Shown: piece by piece, positions 8,509 to 13,500 of the stretch
Layout of the letters: each line of letters begins with the position of its first letter
Position numbering within the stretch: the stretch's first letter is position 1
Assembly (NCBI GenBank): GCA_026770585.1
Contig: MU646600.1
Span: 125,773 to 141,496 of the forward strand
Origin: Baffinella frigidus
Lineage: Eukaryota; Cryptophyceae; Cryptomonadales; Baffinellaceae
DNA length: 15,724 bases
Direction: 5' to 3'
Made by a program: the position numbers and the translations under genes
Notes under the pieces: model-generated
The model's database searches: none
The model's input: only the letters and a program-made list of their open reading frames with translations
What the model was told of the DNA's origin: nothing

Positions 8509-10459
8509 TCTCTCTCCAGGATCGGATCCACGACTCGGGCAAGTGGGCGCCGGACCTGGCAAATATCACCCACACACGCTACACCCCAAACCGCTCTCTT
8601 TCTCGCTCACAGACACACACACACTATCTCTCACACTCTCTCACACCCTCTCACACACTCTCTCACACACTCTCTCGCTCCAGGATCGGATCCACGACTC
8701 GGCGTACACGTGCTGCACGGGCAAGTGGGCTTCCGACCTGACAAACCCTACCCCCACACGCCACACCCCAAACCAGGACCTGGTACACGACTCGGTGGGT
8801 GCCAACCCTGACAAACCTCACCCCCAAACCATAATGGCAAACCCTGAAAGCAGGACCGGGTCCACGACTCGGCGCGCACGTGCTGCACGGGCCAAGTGGG
8901 AAGCAGGGAAGGTTGACTCTTCGTACCAGGTCCGCGTCAAACCTTGCACACCTCAACCCCAAAGCCCAAACCCCAGGATCGGATCCACGACTCGGCGTAC
9001 ACGTGCTGCACGGGCAAGTGGGCACCCGACCTTGCGAAACGGCTGCGGCGGAACGACATGGGCTGCCGCATCATCTCGCGCGCCGACTTCGAGGTGCCGA
9101 AAAATTCAAGCCCGAACCCCGAAACATGAAACTTGGAACCCGGACTTTGAGGCGACCCCTACCCTCCAGGGTTCTTTGAGGTTGCCACGCTGTAGAGGGG
9201 GGGCTATGGCAGACACGGAGAACCCCGAAGCCCGAAACACGAGACACGTAACCCGCGTCATCTCGCGCACGGACTTTGAGGTTACTTGAACCCCTAACGC
9301 CTACGGCCGGGCGCCTGCATTTTAACGCCTAATCGGTAACGTTAACTCACGAAGCACGAAACGCGAAAACACGAAACACGAAACACGCCCGGACCTCGCG
9401 AAGGTCGACAGGCTGATCCGGACTCCCGCACACAACCCTCACACCTCACCCTCCACACCCCTAAACTTCTTCTTCTTCTTTATTACTCTCGATACAGGTC
9501 CTAGAAAGGCCCTAAACCCCACACCCTCACCCATAAACCCTTGCCTCTAAACGCTTACCCTTGATTACCCTTAAACCCTAACCCCCAAACACCAACCCCT
9601 AGGTGGGGCGGGTCGACAGGCTCATCTGGACATGCGCGATCCTCCTTATAACCCCTAACCACCAAACTTTAACCCCTAAACCTCAAACCCGAACCCCCAA
9701 CCCTCCCAACCCCCTAAACCTAGCAAGCCAGACGATCAGCATCCGCAGCACGCGGCACCTTTGTCCCTCGACAACACTAAACCCTTACCCCTAGAATCTT
9801 GCCCTCAAATCCTGACCCCTAACCCTTGCCCTCAAACTCAAACACCAACCCCTAGGTGGAGAGGGTCGACAGGCTGATCTGGACATGCGCGCACAACCCC
9901 AACCCCTCACCCTCTAGACCCCCCCCACCCCAAATCCAGACCCTTAAACTCTTACCCCAAACCCCAAACCCCACACCCCTAACCCCTAACCCCTAACCCC
10001 CAACCCCGAACCCCTAACCCTCTAACCCCCCTAACACCCAAACCCTTACCCCTCAAACTCTCAGGTGGAGAGGGTCGACAGGCTGATCTGGACAAGCGCG
10101 ATCCACCTCATTGGGAAGCTCAACACCAAGCAGAGGTGCTCTAAAACCCTAACCCCTTGACGAATTTGTACCATGGACCCAGCATGTCAACTTGCGAATA
10201 GTCAGCCAACCCGACCGAGGCAGCGCTAGGTGTTGTACGAAGGTTGCAAATTAGACTGGTGTATATCCCCCCCGTGCTTCTGGACAAGCGCGATCCACCT
10301 CATCGGGAAGCTCAACACCAAGCAGAGGTGCTCTAAAACCCTAACCCCTCAACCCTACACCCTGAGCCCTACATCCTAAATCCTACGCCGCAAGCCCCCA
10401 GTTTGCGTGTGTAAAGCGCGCGGATCGAAGCTCCAGACCAAGCAGCGAGAGAGCGAGGT

Positions 10460-10500
<41 letters not shown>

Positions 10501-13500
10501 GAGAGGAGAGAGAGGGAGAGAGAGAGGGAGAGAGAGAGCGAGGTAGCGAGGGAGAGAGAGAGAGAGAGAGACAGGGCAGGACAGCCCCACTCTAGCGCTG
10601 CCTCACTCTATCTGTGCTGGCCAATTTGGTGACCCACTTTGGTGAGACCAGGCTGTTTCCCGCGCCAAAGTTGACGAATTTGTACCATGGACCCAGCATG
10701 TCAACCTGCGAATAGTCAGCCAACCCGACCGAGGCAGCGCTAGGTGTTGTACGAAGTGTGCAAATTAGACTGGTTTATCTCCCCCCCGTGCTTCTGGACA
10801 TGCGCGATCCACCTCATCGGGAAGCTCGACACAAAGCAGAGGTGCCCTAAACTCTAACCCATACTGTAGAACTCTAACCCATATGGTAGACGGCACTTTT
10901 TGCATCCCCCGATCCCCCAATCCAAAATCCGAGCGAACCCGCCATGGACAAAATATTGCTGCTGGGAATTGCGATAGGTGGGCGTAATGTGGCTCATCCC
11001 CGGGGGCTCGGCAGGATGCTGGAGCTTCCCCTCCCTCCCTCTCCTTCTCTCTCACACACACACTCTGCCCCGTTCGCTCCCCCTCCCTCCGTCGCTCTAT
11101 CTCATTCTAATATCCCTCTCTCACTCGCTCCCTCTCCCAGGATGCTGGACGTGATCGGCAGGATGCTGGACGTGGTCTCTCTCTCACACACTCTCTCTCT
11201 CTCACACACACACTCTCTCTCTCTCTCTATCTCACACGCACTCTCTCTTTCTTTCTCTCTCTTTCTCTCTCTCTCTCTCTCCCTCTCCCTCCCTCACACA
11301 CACGCTCACGCGCTCCCTCTCCCAGGATGCTGGACGTGATCCAGACGAACTGGGCGGATGTCGAGGGCATCATCGCGGAGCTTTCCGGCGTCGCGGAGGC
11401 TGTCACAGGTCCATCTCCACAAAACTATTAATTAATTGCGAAATTTACTACACCAATTCTTGAAACTTACTGCACAAATTCAAAATTTACTACACAAAGT
11501 GGCATCGAAGTTTACTACACAAACGAAGTTTACTATACAAGTTTTTGACTATTACTAGTATAACCCAATCGTGTAGTAATTTTCGCCATATCGGGGAGCT
11601 TTCCGGCGTCGCGGAGGCTGTCACAGGTGAAACCTAAATCTACAAAACAGAAAATGTGGTGTACAAATACACAAATCGGCTGAAATAAGTTGGCTCAAAG
11701 TCGATTTATGCTGTTTTAAGCCTTGGTTGTATGCCTAAAATAGCACATCAACCCTTATCTTCGGCCATAAGGGTATCATCGCGGAGCTCTCAGACGTGGC
11801 GCAGGCTGTCACAGGTGAAACCTAAATCAAAAGGACCTCACGTTCTGCACCGGACGCTTCTGGTTGTGAAATCGGGGTCGGTTGCGAGCCCGCCACGCCA
11901 GAGTCTTTGAAGGGGTCGCGAAAAGTCAATTCCCCTGCAAGGCAGTAGTTTTCAAAAGTCAAAAACCGTGCCCTGGCACGGTTTAAAAAAAATAACCCCC
12001 TCCTCCACTCTGGCGTGGCTAGCTATGCCTAGCTGGTTGCAAAATTGGTTGCAGAATTGGGGTCGGTTGCGAGCCCTAGCTCTGCCTGAGTGAAACTGCG
12101 CTCGTCATACAATACATGTAGCGCAGGGAAACTAGTGCACACGTGGAACTAACATACATGTATGGCAGGCCCAGTTCTACTCAGGCAGGGCTAGGTTGTG
12201 TTTTCTGAACAACCGTGACCCGAGTGGTGGCGCTAGGCCGGATCACGGCTCCCTAAACCTCTAACAAGCCAGACGATCAGCATGCGCAGCACGCGGCACC
12301 TTTGTCCCTCGACAACACTAAACCCTTACCCCTAGAATCTTGCCCTCAACTTGGCATGCCTACTTGAGAATAGTCGGTCAGATCGAAGTATCGGCGCACC
12401 TCCTCTTTTCGTGCGCAGCAAAAAAAGGGGGGGGGGTGAGGGATGAGGGGTGAGAGGTGAGGGGTGAGGGGTGAGGGGTGAGGGGAGGGGGTTGAGGGGT
12501 GGGGGGTGGATTCTACGCTACAACATCCAGGACTGTTTGTGAGTTTATGCGCAAATCAAATTAAGTGATTCAATTAAATTGACTCAATAAATTGGATGAT
12601 ATCATAATTTAAAGATAATTTGAATTGGATAATACGATCTTTAAATATTTAAGTTGGATAATTAAATATTTAAATTAAACTGGATGATTAAATATTCATC
12701 TGTCGCAGGGACGAAGCCCTCTACGACTGTGGCGGCGCGGTTCAAGGCGTACACCGAGTCTGTCGGGCAGCAGACCACCACGGGTACCGCCCCCCGCCCT
12801 CCCAAGTCAAGTAAGGGTGGGCAATCAAAAGGTCTCTCCCTCTCTCTCCCTCTCTCTCCCTCTCTCTCTCCCTCTCCCTCTCCCTCTCTCCTTATCTCTC
12901 TCTCAGACCTCCACGGGTGCCGCCCCCCCCCTCCCGCTCCCTCTTGAATCAAGTGGTGTCCTACCGGTACCCACCCTCCGCCCTCCCACGTGAAACATTG
13001 TCCTACCGGTTTTACAGCGTACACTGAGTCTGTCGGGCAGCAGACCACCACAGGTGCCGCCGCCCCCTCCCGCCCTCTTGAGTCAAGTGTCGTAGGATGT
13101 TTGTTGCGTGGAATTGCAAAGTCACGGCGAATGGGGAAAGGTCGGAAAGGCTAATTAGGCTAGGGAGGCCTAGTCGCGGTTCAAGGCGCACACCGAGTCT
13201 GTCGGGCAGCAGACCACCACAGGTGCCACCCCCCCCTCCCGCCCTCCCAAGTGAAGTAAGGGGGGAAGACAAAAAGGTCACTCGCTCTCTCGCTCTCCCT
13301 CTCCCTCTCCCTCTCCCTCTCCCTCTCCCTCTCTCCTTCTCTCTCTCTCAGACCAGAACGGGTGCCGTCCCATCCCGCCTTCCGGAGTGGTCGACAGACT
13401 CAGTGTACGCTGTAAACCCGGTAGGACAATGTTTCACGTGGGAGGGCGGAGGGTGGGTACCGGTAGGACACCACTTGATTTTACGACGGGCGCCGTCCCC

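Larger units (their letters stand above)
10136..11325 (+). repeat. Intron 10: exon 10 end copies, GA and CT microsatellites, exon 11 start copies
   Basis: Exon 10 tails ([11 protein letters not shown] plus AG) recur at about 10279-10327 and 10793-10841 with donors gtgctc and gtgccc, and a weak one at about 10425-10447. Exon 11 starts (MLD or MLDV, with cag before) recur at 11015-11026, 11141-11155 and 11162-11174, each after a CT-rich tract. A GA microsatellite occupies 10444-10573 and CT/CA microsatellites occupy 11021-11140 and 11173-11320. Confidence 0.8.
11409..12708 (+). other. Intron 11: exon 11 end copies, exon 13 fragment, TIR elements, G-rich and AT-rich blocks
   Basis: Exon 11 tails recur at 11595-11626 ([10 protein letters not shown]) and 11772-11814 ([14 protein letters not shown]), both with donor acag|gtgaaacctaaatc. 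A fragment like exon 13 lies at 11831-11863. TIR elements follow at 11893-12018 and 12078-12192, then the 85-bp repeat (12265-12349), a partial gaatagtcgg element (12351-12390), a G-rich block (12427-12508) and an AT-rich block (12541-12700). A tttactacacaaa repeat cluster occupies 11439-11545. Confidence 0.72.

Noticed and set aside
8338-9289. Long open frames over the exon 9 array, with [10 protein letters not shown]-type stretches
   Set aside because: They read microsatellite and exon copies in wrong frames. The phase-consistent exon 9 is in another register.
10369-10595. Ser/Leu-rich or Glu/Arg-rich proteins over the GA tract
   Set aside because: Pure translation of a dinucleotide repeat on either strand.
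12684-13051. A separate gene on the minus strand over exon 12 and its copies
   Set aside because: The open frames arise from the antisense of the repeated exon tail and CT tracts and have no independent support.
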